From positions 1 through 64,000 of the forward strand of contig JAJFHQ010000048.1 of the NCBI GenBank assembly GCA_021775525.1: a DNA stretch of 64,000 bases. Reading direction: 5' to 3'. Origin of the DNA: Hyphomicrobiales bacterium (GTDB taxonomy: Bacteria > Pseudomonadota > Alphaproteobacteria > Rhizobiales > Methyloligellaceae). The notes beneath the pieces are model-generated. The model made no database searches and had not been told where the DNA came from. It worked only from the letters and a program-made list of their open reading frames with translations. Below are positions 10,066 to 19,693 of the stretch, piece by piece. Positions within the stretch are counted from its first letter, which is position 1. Each line of letters opens with the position of its first letter. The position numbers and the translations under genes are program-made.

Positions 10066-11400
10066 ATGGCATCTGCTGCTGAACAACTGGTCTCCAATCT
10101 GAATTTCTCAGCTTTTTCAAAGGCGGAGGAACTCAAAAAACGGATTTGGTTCACGCTTGGCGCGTTGCTGATTTACCGGCTGGGCACTTACATCCCTATT
10201 CCGGGCATCAATCCCCAGGCACTTGCGGATATCTTCCGTCAAAACCAGTCCGGTATTCTGGGTATGTTCAATATGTTTGCCGGCGGTGCAGTCGGGCGCA
10301 TGGCGATCTTTGCACTCAACATCATGCCGTATATTTCGGCATCGATTATCATTCAGCTGCTGACCACCGTTTCGCCCCATCTTGAGCAGTTGAAGAAAGA
10401 GGGCGACCAGGGGCGCAAACAAATCAACCAGTACACGCGCTACGGAACGGTGGTGCTGGCGACGCTGCAAGGCTATGGCATTGCTGTCGGTCTTGAAGGC
10501 GCGGGCAACGTTGTTACGGATCCGGGCCTGTTCTTCCGGGTTACCACGGTGATCACGCTAGTGGGTGGCACGGTATTCTTGATGTGGCTCGGCGAGCAGA
10601 TCACCGCACGCGGCGTTGGCAACGGTATTTCGCTGATCATCTTCGCAGGTATCGTGGCGGAATTGCCTTCAGCCCTGATCGGTACCATAGAGTTGGGCAG
10701 GCAGGGGGCGCTCTCCACACCGCTCATCCTGGGCCTGTTTGTGATGGCAATCGCCGTCATCGCATTCATCGTTTTCATGGAGCGCGCGCAACGGCGTCTG
10801 CTGGTGCAATATCCCAAGCGACAAATGGGCAATCGCATGTTCCAGGGCGATTCATCGCATTTGCCCCTGAAGCTCAACACCGCGGGTGTGATACCGCCGA
10901 TCTTTGCATCGTCCCTGCTGCTGCTGCCGATTACGGTGGCCAATTTCTCTTCAGGGCAGGGCCCTGATTGGCTTACATCTATTACCGCCCTGGTGGGCCA
11001 TGGCCAACCACTCTATATCGTCCTGTATGTGGCGATGATTGTTTTCTTCGCCTTTTTCTATACAGCGGTTGTGTTCAACCCGAAGGAAACGGCGGACAAT
11101 CTGAAGCAATATGGCGGGTTTATTCCCGGCATCCGTCCGGGCGAACGCACGGCTGAATATATCGACTACGTGCTCACCCGGATTACGGTCGTCGGTGCGG
11201 CATACTTGGCCGTGGTATGCGTATTACCGGAATTGCTGATTTCATATGCCGCCGTTCCGTTTTACTTCGGCGGAACGTCATTGCTCATCGTTGTGTCCGT
11301 GACGATGGATACAGTCGCGCAGGTGCAAAGCCATTTGCTGGCGCATCAATATGAAGGGCTGATCAAGAAGTCCAAGCTACGCGGAGCACGGCGCAGATGA
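10066..11400 (+). CDS. secY: Protein translocase subunit SecY
   Basis: SecY is the inner-membrane channel of Sec export. The 444-aa product has ten predicted membrane segments and the conserved LGTYIPIPGI region, GIMPYISASIII-like TM2 (NIMPYISASIIIQLLTTV) and a basic C-terminal tail GLIKKSKLRGARRR. It follows the spc ribosomal genes, and its stop overlaps the adk ATG by 4 bases. Confidence 0.98.
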   Translation: MASAAEQLVSNLNFSAFSKAEELKKRIWFTLGALLIYRLGTYIPIPGINPQALADIFRQNQSGILGMFNMFAGGAVGRMAIFALNIMPYISASIIIQLLTTVSPHLEQLKKEGDQGRKQINQYTRYGTVVLATLQGYGIAVGLEGAGNVVTDPGLFFRVTTVITLVGGTVFLMWLGEQITARGVGNGISLIIFAGIVAELPSALIGTIELGRQGALSTPLILGLFVMAIAVIAFIVFMERAQRRLLVQYPKRQMGNRMFQGDSSHLPLKLNTAGVIPPIFASSLLLLPITVANFSSGQGPDWLTSITALVGHGQPLYIVLYVAMIVFFAFFYTAVVFNPKETADNLKQYGGFIPGIRPGERTAEYIDYVLTRITVVGAAYLAVVCVLPELLISYAAVPFYFGGTSLLIVVSVTMDTVAQVQSHLLAHQYEGLIKKSKLRGARRR

Positions 11401-12047
11401 ACCTTATCCTCCTTGGACCGCCAGGCGCCGGTAAGGGGACCCAGGCACGTATGCTTGGGGAAGCGCACGATCTCGTACAACTTTCCACAGGAGATATGCT
11501 GCGTGCTGCAGTCGACGCAGGTACTAAAGTTGGAAAACAAGCCAAGGTGACGATGGAAGCAGGCAAACTGGTCTCAGACGACATCGTCATTGGAATTATT
11601 TCCGAGCGGATTGATGAACCCGATTGCAGTACCGGTTTTATCCTTGATGGGTTCCCGAGGACCGTCGCCCAGGCCGAAGCCCTGGATGAGCTTTTAGTTC
11701 AGAAAAACAAAAAGCTCGATGTTGTTTTTGAGATCAGGGTTGATGATGAGCGGTTGATCAAACGTATCACGGGACGCTTCACATGCGCCAATTGCGGCGA
11801 GGGGTATCATGAAGAGTTCAGACGCCCGGAACAGGATGGTATTTGTGATAAATGCTCTGGAACCGAGTTCTCAAGGCGCAAGGATGACAATGAAGAAACA
11901 GTGCGAAGCCGCTTGACGGCCTACCACACGCAAACGGTTCCGCTGATCGGATATTACGGAAATAGCAGCAGATTGAAATCAGTTGACGGAATGCTTGAAA
12001 TTGATTCCGTCTTCAAGCAAATAGAGGTGGCACTGACGGAACTTTAA
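11397..12047 (+). CDS. adk: Adenylate kinase with a zinc-type LID
   Basis: Adenylate kinase interconverts AMP + ATP and 2 ADP. The P-loop GPPGAGKGTQA is at residues 7-17, and DGFPRT lies in the core. The 216-aa long form has a LID with four cysteines (CANCGEGYHEEFRRPEQDG...CDKC), which suggests bound zinc as in many non-enteric bacteria. It is coupled to secY by a 4-base overlap. Confidence 0.97.
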   Translation: MNLILLGPPGAGKGTQARMLGEAHDLVQLSTGDMLRAAVDAGTKVGKQAKVTMEAGKLVSDDIVIGIISERIDEPDCSTGFILDGFPRTVAQAEALDELLVQKNKKLDVVFEIRVDDERLIKRITGRFTCANCGEGYHEEFRRPEQDGICDKCSGTEFSRRKDDNEETVRSRLTAYHTQTVPLIGYYGNSSRLKSVDGMLEIDSVFKQIEVALTEL

Positions 12048-12085
12048 ATGGCGGCGAAAGCAAGCATTTTCAAACGTTTGGCGGG

Positions 12086-12115
12086 TTGACGAAATGATCT
12101 GGAATCCGCTAGAAA
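12086..12115 (+). promoter_or_regulatory. Candidate sigma70 promoter for rpsM-rpsK-rpoA-rplQ
   Basis: TTGACG and TAGAAA are separated by 18 bases, within the 213-base adk-rpsM gap. It is the longest gap in the ribosomal cluster, so a separate promoter for the alpha operon is reasonable. The call rests on consensus reading only. Confidence 0.5.
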
Positions 12116-12141
12116 TCAACCCTCTTGTACTGGAAAAATGA

Positions 12142-12182
12142 ATCGGTCCCGGGCGCGCGGCAGCTACCGGAAACCGATTTTG
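12142..12182 (+). promoter_or_regulatory. Leader hairpin upstream of rpsM
   Basis: ATCGGT and ACCGAT close a GC-rich structure, followed by TTTTGTTGTGTTT. It lies downstream of the candidate promoter and about 80 bases before rpsM. It may be a weak attenuator or protein-binding leader. No known leader family was recognised. Confidence 0.35.
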
Positions 12183-12260
12183 TTGTGTTTGCTGATTTGT
12201 CATTCCATTTCAAGGACTTAATAACCGTCACGCGCTGCGTTTCAACGGAGATATACGAGA

Positions 12261-12629
12261 GTGGCCCGAATTGCAGGTGTAAATATCCCGACCAACAAGC
12301 GCGTGGAAATCGCGCTGACCTATATTCATGGCATAGGCCGCACCCTTGCGAAGCAGATTTGCGAGAATGCGTCCATTCCCTATGAGCGCCGGGTCAATGA
12401 GCTTTCTGATCAGGAAGTCATCCAGGTTCGGGAGATGATCGACCGCGACTACATAGTCGAGGGTGATCTGAGGCGTGAAATGTCGATGAACGTCAAGCGG
12501 CTGATGGATTTGGGCTGCTACAGGGGCTTGCGGCATCGCCGTGGACTTCCTGTCAGGGGTCAGCGCACACATACCAATGCCCGCACCCGCAAGGGTCCGG
12601 CCAAGCCGATCACAGGCAAAAAGAAATAG
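12261..12629 (+). CDS. rpsM: 30S ribosomal protein S13
   Basis: S13 bridges the subunits and contacts P-site tRNA. The 122-aa product begins [20 protein letters not shown] from a GTG codon after GGAGATATACGAGA. The C-terminal [20 protein letters not shown] is the family signature. It is the first gene of the alpha block; rpmJ, often found just before it, is absent here. Confidence 0.98.
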   Translation: MARIAGVNIPTNKRVEIALTYIHGIGRTLAKQICENASIPYERRVNELSDQEVIQVREMIDRDYIVEGDLRREMSMNVKRLMDLGCYRGLRHRRGLPVRGQRTHTNARTRKGPAKPITGKKK

Positions 12630-12702
12630 AGTTTAAGCCACTTCGGCCTGTTTTGAGTGCGTTACAGGCGCAGGTGCGGATTGAGACGAGAGATTTTTAG
12701 AA

Positions 12703-13092
12703 ATGGCTAACGAAAAAACCCGCGTCAAACGCCGCGAGAAAAAGAACATCACTTCCGGTGTGGCGCATGTCAGCGCAACCTTTAACAACACCATGATCAC
12801 CATTACCGACGCCCAGGGCAATGCAATTTCCTGGTCGTCAGCGGGTGCGCAGGGGTTCAAGGGATCACGCAAGTCCACGCCTTTCGCCGCCCAGATGGCG
12901 GCTGAGGATGCCGGTAAGAAGGCAATGGAACATGGCATGAAGAACCTTGAGGTTGAGGTTCGTGGTCCCGGATCAGGCCGGGAATCAGCGCTGCGGGCAT
13001 TGCAGGCGGCTGGATTCGTCATCACGTCAATTCGCGACGTGACGCCGATCCCGCATAACGGATGCCGTCCGCGTAAACGGCGCCGCGTCTAA
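12703..13092 (+). CDS. rpsK: 30S ribosomal protein S11
   Basis: S11 lines the platform near the mRNA exit. The 129-aa product contains [19 protein letters not shown] and the C-terminal [18 protein letters not shown] signature. In many bacteria rpsD follows; here rpoA follows directly, as is common in alphaproteobacteria. Confidence 0.98.
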   Translation: MANEKTRVKRREKKNITSGVAHVSATFNNTMITITDAQGNAISWSSAGAQGFKGSRKSTPFAAQMAAEDAGKKAMEHGMKNLEVEVRGPGSGRESALRALQAAGFVITSIRDVTPIPHNGCRPRKRRRV

Positions 13093-13146
13093 AACGTTTT
13101 TTAATGCCGTGGCACGAGCTGCGGTAGATCATTGGTTACCCAGCAG

Positions 13147-13170
13147 TCGTGTCGCTCCTTCCAGACACGA
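13147..13170 (+). other. Hairpin in the rpsK-rpoA spacer
   Basis: TCGTGTC and GACACGA form a perfect 7-bp stem with a 10-nt loop (GCTCCTTCCA) about 30 bases upstream of rpoA. There is no T-run. A role in tuning rpoA relative to the ribosomal genes is possible but unproven. Confidence 0.4.
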
Positions 13171-13199
13171 AATGCCGGGAAGAATAGAAGGGTGCTTAG

Positions 13200-14216
13200 G
13201 TGCTTCAGAAAAATTGGCAAGATCTGATCAAGCCCACCAAGCTGAACATCACCGCGGGCCGCGAGGCTGACCGTACGGCTGTTGTCGTAGCGGAGCCGCT
13301 CGAACGCGGTTTTGGTCTCACGCTTGGTAATGCGTTGCGGCGCGTGCTGCTGTCGTCTTTGCAGGGTTCGGCAATCACATCGGTTCATATCGATGGCGTG
13401 CTACACGAATTTTCCTCGATCCCTGGTGTGCGTGAAGATGTGACGAACATCGTTCTCAACATCAAGGAAATCGCTCTGCGTCAGCATTCAGAAGGCGTCA
13501 AACGCCTGGTGCTGAAGAAAGAGGGTCCGGCAGTGGCGACCGCCGCCGATATCGAGGGGACTTCTGATGTGGATATCCTCAATCCTGATCATGTGCTGTG
13601 CACGCTTGATGAGGGTGCCTCGATCCGTATGGAATTTACGACTGACACTGGCAAGGGTTATGTACCTGCCGACCGTAACCGCCCCGATGATGCGCCCATA
13701 GGCCTGGTGCCCGTCGACAGCCTCTTCAGCCCGGTGACAAAAGTTTCATACCGCGTTGAGAATACTCGCGAAGGGCAGATCCTCGACTATGACAAGCTCA
13801 TTATGGAAGTTGAGACCGATGGCTCGATCAATCCCGATGATGCCGTCGCCCTGGCTGCGCGTATTCTCCAGGACCAGCTGGCAATCTTCGTCAATTTCGA
13901 AGAGCCGAAAAAAGAAACTGTGGAAGAGCGCCAGCCCGAGCTCGAATTCAGTGCCGCGCTTCTCAAGAAGGTTGACGAGCTGGAATTGTCGGTTCGCTCT
14001 GCCAACTGCCTGAAGAATGACAATATTGTTTATATCGGTGACTTGATCCAGAAGACCGAGGCCGAAATGCTCCGGACCCCGAATTTCGGGCGCAAGTCGC
14101 TAAATGAAATCAAGGAAGTGCTCGCTGGTATGGGTCTTCATCTCGGTATGGAAGTGCCCAATTGGCCGCCAGAAAATATCGAGGAACTGGCCAAGCGCTT
14201 CGAGGACCATTACTAG
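13200..14216 (+). CDS. rpoA: DNA-directed RNA polymerase subunit alpha
   Basis: The alpha subunit dimerises to nucleate RNA polymerase. The 338-aa product starts at GTG ([20 protein letters not shown]) after AAGGG. The N-terminal domain has [20 protein letters not shown]. The C-terminal domain has [18 protein letters not shown], which contacts UP elements and activators. Length is normal. Confidence 0.98.
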   Translation: MLQKNWQDLIKPTKLNITAGREADRTAVVVAEPLERGFGLTLGNALRRVLLSSLQGSAITSVHIDGVLHEFSSIPGVREDVTNIVLNIKEIALRQHSEGVKRLVLKKEGPAVATAADIEGTSDVDILNPDHVLCTLDEGASIRMEFTTDTGKGYVPADRNRPDDAPIGLVPVDSLFSPVTKVSYRVENTREGQILDYDKLIMEVETDGSINPDDAVALAARILQDQLAIFVNFEEPKKETVEERQPELEFSAALLKKVDELELSVRSANCLKNDNIVYIGDLIQKTEAEMLRTPNFGRKSLNEIKEVLAGMGLHLGMEVPNWPPENIEELAKRFEDHY

Positions 14217-14262
14217 ACCGCAGCGACGCCAGATTTAGCGTCCCGCGCAGGAGAAAGTAGCC

Positions 14263-14700
14263 ATGCGTCATCGTCGAGCCGGCCGTAAATTGAACAGGAC
14301 TGCGAGTCATCGCCGGGCTCTGTTTGCCAACATGGCGGCGGCATTGATCAAGCACGAGCAGGTTGTCACGACATTGCCGAAAGCCAAGGAGCTTCGCCGT
14401 GTCATGGACCGGCTAGTTACGCTTGCCAAGCGCGGTAATTTGCATTCCCGCCGCCTGGCTGTCGCGCGGGTGCGTGATGAAGTCATGGTCAAGAAACTGT
14501 TTGATATTCTGGGGCCCCGTTACAAGGAACGTTCAGGTGGTTACACCCGGGTTCTGAGGGCCGGTTATCGATATGGCGATTCAGCGCCGATGGCGGTTAT
14601 CGAACTCGTTGATCGCGACCCGGAAGCCCGCGGACTGGATTCCGGCCCAACCCAGGACAGGGATGAAGACGGCGATACAGGTGATCAAGTCGCGGCTTAA
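14263..14700 (+). CDS. rplQ: 50S ribosomal protein L17
   Basis: L17 lies near the tunnel exit. The 145-aa product begins [20 protein letters not shown] and contains [20 protein letters not shown]. About 20 acidic C-terminal residues ([10 protein letters not shown]) extend past the usual core. It is the last gene of the cluster and is followed by a strong terminator. Confidence 0.97.
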   Translation: MRHRRAGRKLNRTASHRRALFANMAAALIKHEQVVTTLPKAKELRRVMDRLVTLAKRGNLHSRRLAVARVRDEVMVKKLFDILGPRYKERSGGYTRVLRAGYRYGDSAPMAVIELVDRDPEARGLDSGPTQDRDEDGDTGDQVAA

Positions 14701-14726
14701 CGGGCTTTGTTCATTGGAGAATTTTG

Positions 14727-14752
14727 GGGCGGCGCTTGTGCCGCCCTTTTTT
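14727..14752 (+). terminator. Rho-independent terminator after rplQ
   Basis: GGGCGGC and GCCGCCC form a perfect 7-bp GC stem around a 6-nt loop (GCTTGT), followed by six T. It begins 26 bases after the rplQ stop and ends the ribosomal superoperon. Confidence 0.93.
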
Positions 14753-14848
14753 GTCCGCGTAATCTGTATCCCCGTGGTGTGATTTGTCAGATATTTCCGT
14801 TGCTTTGAAAGGCTGCTCAAGACCGGTGAATTTGATGAATTCCAGGAG

Positions 14849-16294
14849 ATGAGGATCAAGAGCTTGAAAGTTCCATGGATCAGATATTCTTCCGCCATCC
14901 TGACGGTAGCGATTGTTGTCATGTCGGGCCTGGCCAGTTCATTGAATGCGCAGCAGCGCCGAGTCCCTTCAAGTGAGTCCGAGGTCCGTCTTTCCTTTGC
15001 ACCGGTTGTTAAACGGGCAGCTCCTGCGGTCGTTAACGTCTACGTGCGCAGGAAGGTCAGCAGACGTTCATCCCCATTTATGAATGACCCGATCTTCGGA
15101 CGGTTGTTCGGTCAAGGCTTCGGTCCACCCCGTAAAAGAGTAGAAAATTCCCTTGGATCAGGCGTTATCATTAGCCCCGACGGTGTCATTGTCACCAACC
15201 ATCATGTCATCAAGGCGCGAGGTGAAGCCGAGATCAAAGTGGCGTTGTCTGACAAGCGGGAATTTCCTGCGAGTTTGATCCTCAAGGATGAGCGCACCGA
15301 CCTGGCCGTTCTCAGGCTTGATGCGCCGGGCGTGACATTCCCATATCTAAATTTTGAAGACTCTGAGGGTCTGGAAGTTGGCGACATTGTGCTTGCCATA
15401 GGTAATCCGTTTGGTGTCGGGCAAACGGTCACCAGCGGTATTGTTTCAGCTCTCGCCCGTACGCAGGTTGGCATCTCCGATTACCAGTTTTTCATCCAGA
15501 CAGATGCTGCCATCAACCCGGGAAATTCCGGTGGGGCGCTGGTTGACGTGGACGGCAGACTCGTGGGCGTAAATACAGCCATCTTTTCGCGAACTGGAGG
15601 CTCGCACGGGATCGGGTTTGCCATCCCCTCGAATATGGTGCGCCAGGTTGTGAAGTCAGCTTTGCAGGGCAATGAAATCAAGCGCCCCTGGTTTGGTGCA
15701 ACGTTACAGCGGGTCACGCCTGATATCTCTGAGTCTCTCGGCCTGGACCGGCCCGCGGGTGCCTTGGTCAAGCAAGTGAGAAAAAACAGCCCCGCGGCAC
15801 AGGCAAAGTTGCTTCCCGGAGATGTCATTGTCGGGGTTAATGGCAAACAGGTCTCTGACCCCACGGCATTTCGCTATCGTTTTTCAACCAAACCTCTTGG
15901 CGGATCTGTTCCGCTTGGCATTGTGCGAGACGGCAGAGCCATAACGGTTTCGGTGCCGTTACGCGAAGCGCCTGAAATTCCACCGCGCAACGAGACTGAA
16001 CTTAGGGGACAAAATCCCTTTGCCGGTGCGAAGGTGGCGAACCTGTCTCCAAAGCTTGCGGAGGAGCTTTCAATCGATGAAGAAGCGTATGGAGTTATTG
16101 TTCTCACCATTCACCGCCGATCGCCGGCAGGTAGGACACGATTCCTGCGTCCGGGTGATATCGTCGTGGCCGTCAATGGTGAGAGAGTGAAGTCGGTGCG
16201 CAATCTTTCGCAACTTCTGAACCTGCGCGTGCGCCGGTGGCGGGTCAGTCTCAGGCGTAAGGGCCGTATTCTGAATGTCGAAATTGGCGGTTGA
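14849..16294 (+). CDS. HtrA/Do-type periplasmic serine protease
   Basis: This is an S1C protease-chaperone of the envelope. A signal segment (about residues 11-35, ending near LNA-QQ) is followed by the trypsin-like domain. The triad reads H119 (VTNHHV), D151 (RTDLAV) and S227 (NPGNSGGALV). Two PDZ regions follow, about 275-365 and 385-480. ATG 14849 sits right against AGGAG, so the TTG at 14864 is an alternative start. The gene overlaps rarA at its 3' end if the TTG upstream of rarA is used. DegP, DegQ and MucD are not separable by eye. Confidence 0.93.
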   Translation: MRIKSLKVPWIRYSSAILTVAIVVMSGLASSLNAQQRRVPSSESEVRLSFAPVVKRAAPAVVNVYVRRKVSRRSSPFMNDPIFGRLFGQGFGPPRKRVENSLGSGVIISPDGVIVTNHHVIKARGEAEIKVALSDKREFPASLILKDERTDLAVLRLDAPGVTFPYLNFEDSEGLEVGDIVLAIGNPFGVGQTVTSGIVSALARTQVGISDYQFFIQTDAAINPGNSGGALVDVDGRLVGVNTAIFSRTGGSHGIGFAIPSNMVRQVVKSALQGNEIKRPWFGATLQRVTPDISESLGLDRPAGALVKQVRKNSPAAQAKLLPGDVIVGVNGKQVSDPTAFRYRFSTKPLGGSVPLGIVRDGRAITVSVPLREAPEIPPRNETELRGQNPFAGAKVANLSPKLAEELSIDEEAYGVIVLTIHRRSPAGRTRFLRPGDIVVAVNGERVKSVRNLSQLLNLRVRRWRVSLRRKGRILNVEIGG

Positions 16295-16296
16295 AA

Positions 16297-17628
16297 ATGG
16301 CGCATTCTGAAACAGCATCTCTTTTTGAGGCTGGTGGCTTGGCCGATAATGCGCCACGCCCGCTGGCGGACAGGCTGCGACCAAACAGTCTTAGCGATGT
16401 TGTGGGACAGCCGCATTTACTCGGAGACCAAGGTATTCTCACTCGAATGATTGAGGCGGTCCGTCTCTCTTCGGTTGTTTTCTGGGGACCCCCAGGAACT
16501 GGCAAAACCACCATAGCGCGGTTGCTCGCGCAGCACACAGACCATCATTTCGAGCAACTGTCGGCTATCCAGTCAGGTGTGCAGGACTTGCGGAAACTGT
16601 TCGAGGCTGCGCGTACCCGCAGGCGTGATGGTTTGGGCACCGTGCTGTTCGTGGACGAGGTGCATCGCTTTAATAGATCGCAACAGGATTCATTTCTTCC
16701 CGTCATGGAGGACGGGACGATTGTGCTCATAGGTGCTACGACCGAAAACCCGTCTTTTGAGCTGAACTCCGCGCTGCTTTCGCGTTCCAGCGTGCTCACG
16801 CTGAATCGTCTGAACAATGACGTGCTTGAAATTTTATTGGACCGCGCCGAAGCGGAGGAAGGCAGAAAGCTTCCGCTTGGGCACGATGTCCGCGACGCTC
16901 TGAAAGTAATGGCAGATGGCGATGGCCGCGCCTTGCTGAACCTTGCCGAAGAAATTTTCATGGCCACGAAGGTGGAGTCAGCCCCGTTGACACTGCCTGA
17001 TATGACAGCCCTCGTTCAGCGCCGTGCGCCTCTCTACGACAAGGGGCAGGATGGGCATTACAATCTCATCAGCGCCCTGCACAAATCAGTGCGTGGTTCT
17101 GACCCCGATGCAGCGCTCTACTGGTTGGCACGGATGTTTGCTGGTGGAGAAGACCCGCTCTATATCGGACGGCGTCTGGTGCGCATGGCGGTTGAAGACA
17201 TTGGCATGGCAGATCCGCTGGCCCTGGTGCAGACCAATGCGGCCAAGGACGCGTATCATTTCCTGGGCAGTCCTGAAGGTGAACTGGCGCTGGCGCAGGC
17301 GACTGTTTATCTGGCCATGGCGCCCAAATCCAACGCCTCCTATGCTGCGTTCAAGTCAGCCGGACGGACCGCGCGTGAAGGCGGCTCACTTCCCCCGCCC
17401 AAACACATCCTGAATGCCCCAACGCAGCTCATGAAAGATGAAGGATATGGTGCTGGGTACGAATATGACCACGATGCACAAGAAGGTGTCTCCGGTCAGA
17501 ACTATTTCCCGGATAGCGTGACCCCGGAAGATTATTACCAACCTACGGATCGTGGCCTGGAGCTCGAAATAAGCAAACGGCTGACCGAATGGCGTAACTT
17601 GCGTCGATCCAGGGAGCAGAACTCATGA
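16297..17628 (+). CDS. rarA: Replication-associated recombination protein A (AAA ATPase)
   Basis: RarA (MgsA) is a clamp-loader-like AAA+ ATPase acting at stalled forks. Walker A GPPGTGKTT and Walker B LFVDEVHRFN are clear, with the sensor GATTENPSFELNSALLSR. The C-terminal MgsA domain has GGEDPLYIGRRLVRMAVEDI. ATG 16297 (MAHSETASLFE) is preferred to the TTG at 16291. The gene ends 4 bases into crcB. Confidence 0.96.
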   Translation: MAHSETASLFEAGGLADNAPRPLADRLRPNSLSDVVGQPHLLGDQGILTRMIEAVRLSSVVFWGPPGTGKTTIARLLAQHTDHHFEQLSAIQSGVQDLRKLFEAARTRRRDGLGTVLFVDEVHRFNRSQQDSFLPVMEDGTIVLIGATTENPSFELNSALLSRSSVLTLNRLNNDVLEILLDRAEAEEGRKLPLGHDVRDALKVMADGDGRALLNLAEEIFMATKVESAPLTLPDMTALVQRRAPLYDKGQDGHYNLISALHKSVRGSDPDAALYWLARMFAGGEDPLYIGRRLVRMAVEDIGMADPLALVQTNAAKDAYHFLGSPEGELALAQATVYLAMAPKSNASYAAFKSAGRTAREGGSLPPPKHILNAPTQLMKDEGYGAGYEYDHDAQEGVSGQNYFPDSVTPEDYYQPTDRGLELEISKRLTEWRNLRRSREQNS

Positions 17629-18005
17629 AGATGGTGCTCATGGTCGCCATGGGCGGTGCATTTGGCGCCAGTGCACGCTACCTCGTTGGTGTAGGCGCGC
17701 TGAGAATATTCGGACCTGCATTTCCCTGGGGCACATTGATCGTCAATGTGGCAGGGTCGCTGATTATGGGGTTGCTGATTGCATCTCTCGCCCTGCGCTA
17801 TTCCATCTCGAATGAAATGCGCACGTTCCTCGCAACCGGCATACTTGGTGGCTTCACCACATTTTCAGCATTTTCCCTGGACTTTGCCGTGCTGATGGAG
17901 CGCAAGGCTCAAGGGTTGGCGCTGGTGTATCTGGGCGCGTCGGTGGGACTTTCTATCGTTGCCCTGTTTGCCGGCCTGTATCTTGCCAGGACACTTTTTC
18001 AATGA
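17625..18005 (+). CDS. crcB: Fluoride ion channel CrcB
   Basis: CrcB (Fluc) is a small dual-topology membrane protein that exports fluoride. The 126-aa product has four hydrophobic segments and the motifs GGAFGASARY, PWGTLIVNVAGSLIMG and GGFTTFSAFSLD, which line the pore. It overlaps rarA and rluC by 4 bases each, so it is translated within that operon. No fluoride riboswitch precedes it. Confidence 0.96.
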   Translation: MKMVLMVAMGGAFGASARYLVGVGALRIFGPAFPWGTLIVNVAGSLIMGLLIASLALRYSISNEMRTFLATGILGGFTTFSAFSLDFAVLMERKAQGLALVYLGASVGLSIVALFAGLYLARTLFQ

Positions 18006-18997
18006 GCGATGTTCAGCTTGTGGAAGTGGACTCGGGCGAAACCGGTATGCGTCTCGACCGGTGGTTCAGGGCACACTATCCAACCCTTGGTCACGGCGCC
18101 CTGCAAAAACTGTTGCGCACAGGGCAGGTGCGCGTAGATGGCGGGCGCGTCAAAGCCAATGCACGTCTGGAAGCCGGGCAAAGAGTGCGGGTGCCGCCCA
18201 TGCGCGCACCCGGCAACTCAAGAAAACCTGTCGCGGCACGCACTTCCTTGTCCGAACAGGATGCAACTTTCATCCAGGAACTCGTTATTTACAGGGACCG
18301 TCATGTTCTGGCGATCAACAAGCCGGCAGGTCTTGCCGTGCAGGGAGGCACCAAAACATCCCGTCACGTGGACGGTCTGCTCGATGGATTGATATTTGAT
18401 GCTGACGAGCGCCCCCGTCTTGTGCACCGGCTGGATAAAGACACCAGCGGCGTTCTCCTGCTAGCGCGTGACCGGGCAACCGCATCTGCGCTCGGTGACG
18501 AGATGAAATCTCGCGAGGCTCGCAAGACCTACTGGGCGCTTGTGAATGGTGTGCCGTCTCCGCAGCGCGGTGAGTTAAATTTGCCGCTCATCAAAAAGGG
18601 TGGTGCGCAGTCCGAACGCGTGCAGGTGGCGGAGGAAGATGAGGAGGGTGCAAAACACGCACTCACCCGATACGCCGTGATTGAACCTGCAGGCAGCAAA
18701 CTATGCTGGGCAGCCTTGTGGCCTATGACCGGGCGCACCCACCAGCTGCGTGTTCATATGGCAGCCATAGGCCACCCGGTTGTGGGTGATGGCAAATATG
18801 GAGGGGCCGAAGCGCATCCCGGCGGTGAAATAGAGGCCAGGCTGTATTTGCATGCGCGAAAAATCGAGATTTCAAACCCATCGGGTAAGGGCATGCTGAA
18901 AATCACGGCCGAATTACCGGACCATATGCGCAAAACATGGGGCCTGTTCGGGTTTGATCCCGATCTGGATGACGAGTTAGGCGAGGAAGAATTTTAG
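18002..18997 (+). CDS. rluC: RluC/RluD-family 23S rRNA pseudouridine synthase
   Basis: The enzyme isomerises uridines in 23S rRNA. It has an N-terminal S4-like domain (RLDRWFRAHYPTLGHGALQK) and the catalytic motif HRLDKDTSGVLLLAR, with Asp as nucleophile. The C-terminal TGRTHQLRVHMAAIGHPVVG is also conserved. Neighbours crcB, a HAD phosphatase and ATP12 are often linked with RluC in alphaproteobacteria. RluC rather than RluD is an inference from that context. Confidence 0.93.
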   Translation: MSDVQLVEVDSGETGMRLDRWFRAHYPTLGHGALQKLLRTGQVRVDGGRVKANARLEAGQRVRVPPMRAPGNSRKPVAARTSLSEQDATFIQELVIYRDRHVLAINKPAGLAVQGGTKTSRHVDGLLDGLIFDADERPRLVHRLDKDTSGVLLLARDRATASALGDEMKSREARKTYWALVNGVPSPQRGELNLPLIKKGGAQSERVQVAEEDEEGAKHALTRYAVIEPAGSKLCWAALWPMTGRTHQLRVHMAAIGHPVVGDGKYGGAEAHPGGEIEARLYLHARKIEISNPSGKGMLKITAELPDHMRKTWGLFGFDPDLDDELGEEEF

Positions 18998-19000
18998 GCG

Positions 19001-19687
19001 ATGACCCGGAAACTTATTATTTTTGATTGCGATGGCACCCTTGTGGACAGCCAGCATCTTATCGTGGCCGCCATGGAACAGGCTTTTGACAGCGTAAAAC
19101 GCACACCACCTGAAAGAGAGGCGATCCTTGGCATTGTCGGGCTGTCACTGCCCGAAGCCATCTGGCGTTTAACGGATGGGGAAGATGAGGGGACCGTCAT
19201 GAAAATAAGAGACGGTTACCGGGACGCCTTTGGCGTCCTCCGCCGGGACCCGAAACACAATGAGCCCATGTATGAAGGCGCGCATGATGCAATCCTGCAA
19301 CTGGCAGATGACACATCAATTGAGCTTGGTATCGCCACGGGAAAATCACGCCGCGGCGTGGATAATTTGCTCGAACGGTTCGATCTTACGTCCTGTTTCA
19401 CCACCATCCAGACTGCTGATGATGCTCCTTCCAAACCCCATCCCGGCATGATCGCACAGGCGCTTGACGAAACCGGTTGCCAGGCCACGGACGCGGTGAT
19501 GATAGGGGACACGACGTTCGATATGGAAATGGCGCGTAATGCCGGGGTCAAAGGCGTAGGCGTGTCATGGGGCTACCACCCGGTGCATCTACTGGCCCAG
19601 CATGATGTCCACGGAATTGCAGAAGATTACAAGCAGTTGCTGAGTATGCTGGACGGCATGTTCGCAGCCAAAAGTGCGGCCGAGTGA
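19001..19687 (+). CDS. HAD-family hydrolase (phosphoglycolate phosphatase-like)
   Basis: This is a HAD phosphatase of the Gph/PGP type. Motif I is IFDCDGTLVDSQ (residues 5-16). An alpha-helical cap follows, then motif II/III around GIATGKSRRG and motif IV VMIGDTTFDMEMA. The 228-aa length fits subfamily IA. It lies 3 bases after rluC and 6 before the ATP12 gene. The substrate is not evident. Confidence 0.9.
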   Translation: MTRKLIIFDCDGTLVDSQHLIVAAMEQAFDSVKRTPPEREAILGIVGLSLPEAIWRLTDGEDEGTVMKIRDGYRDAFGVLRRDPKHNEPMYEGAHDAILQLADDTSIELGIATGKSRRGVDNLLERFDLTSCFTTIQTADDAPSKPHPGMIAQALDETGCQATDAVMIGDTTFDMEMARNAGVKGVGVSWGYHPVHLLAQHDVHGIAEDYKQLLSMLDGMFAAKSAAE

Positions 19688-19693
19688 GGTTTC

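Noticed and set aside
17625-18005. Fluoride riboswitch before crcB
   Set aside because: crcB overlaps rarA by 4 bases, so there is no leader to hold a riboswitch.
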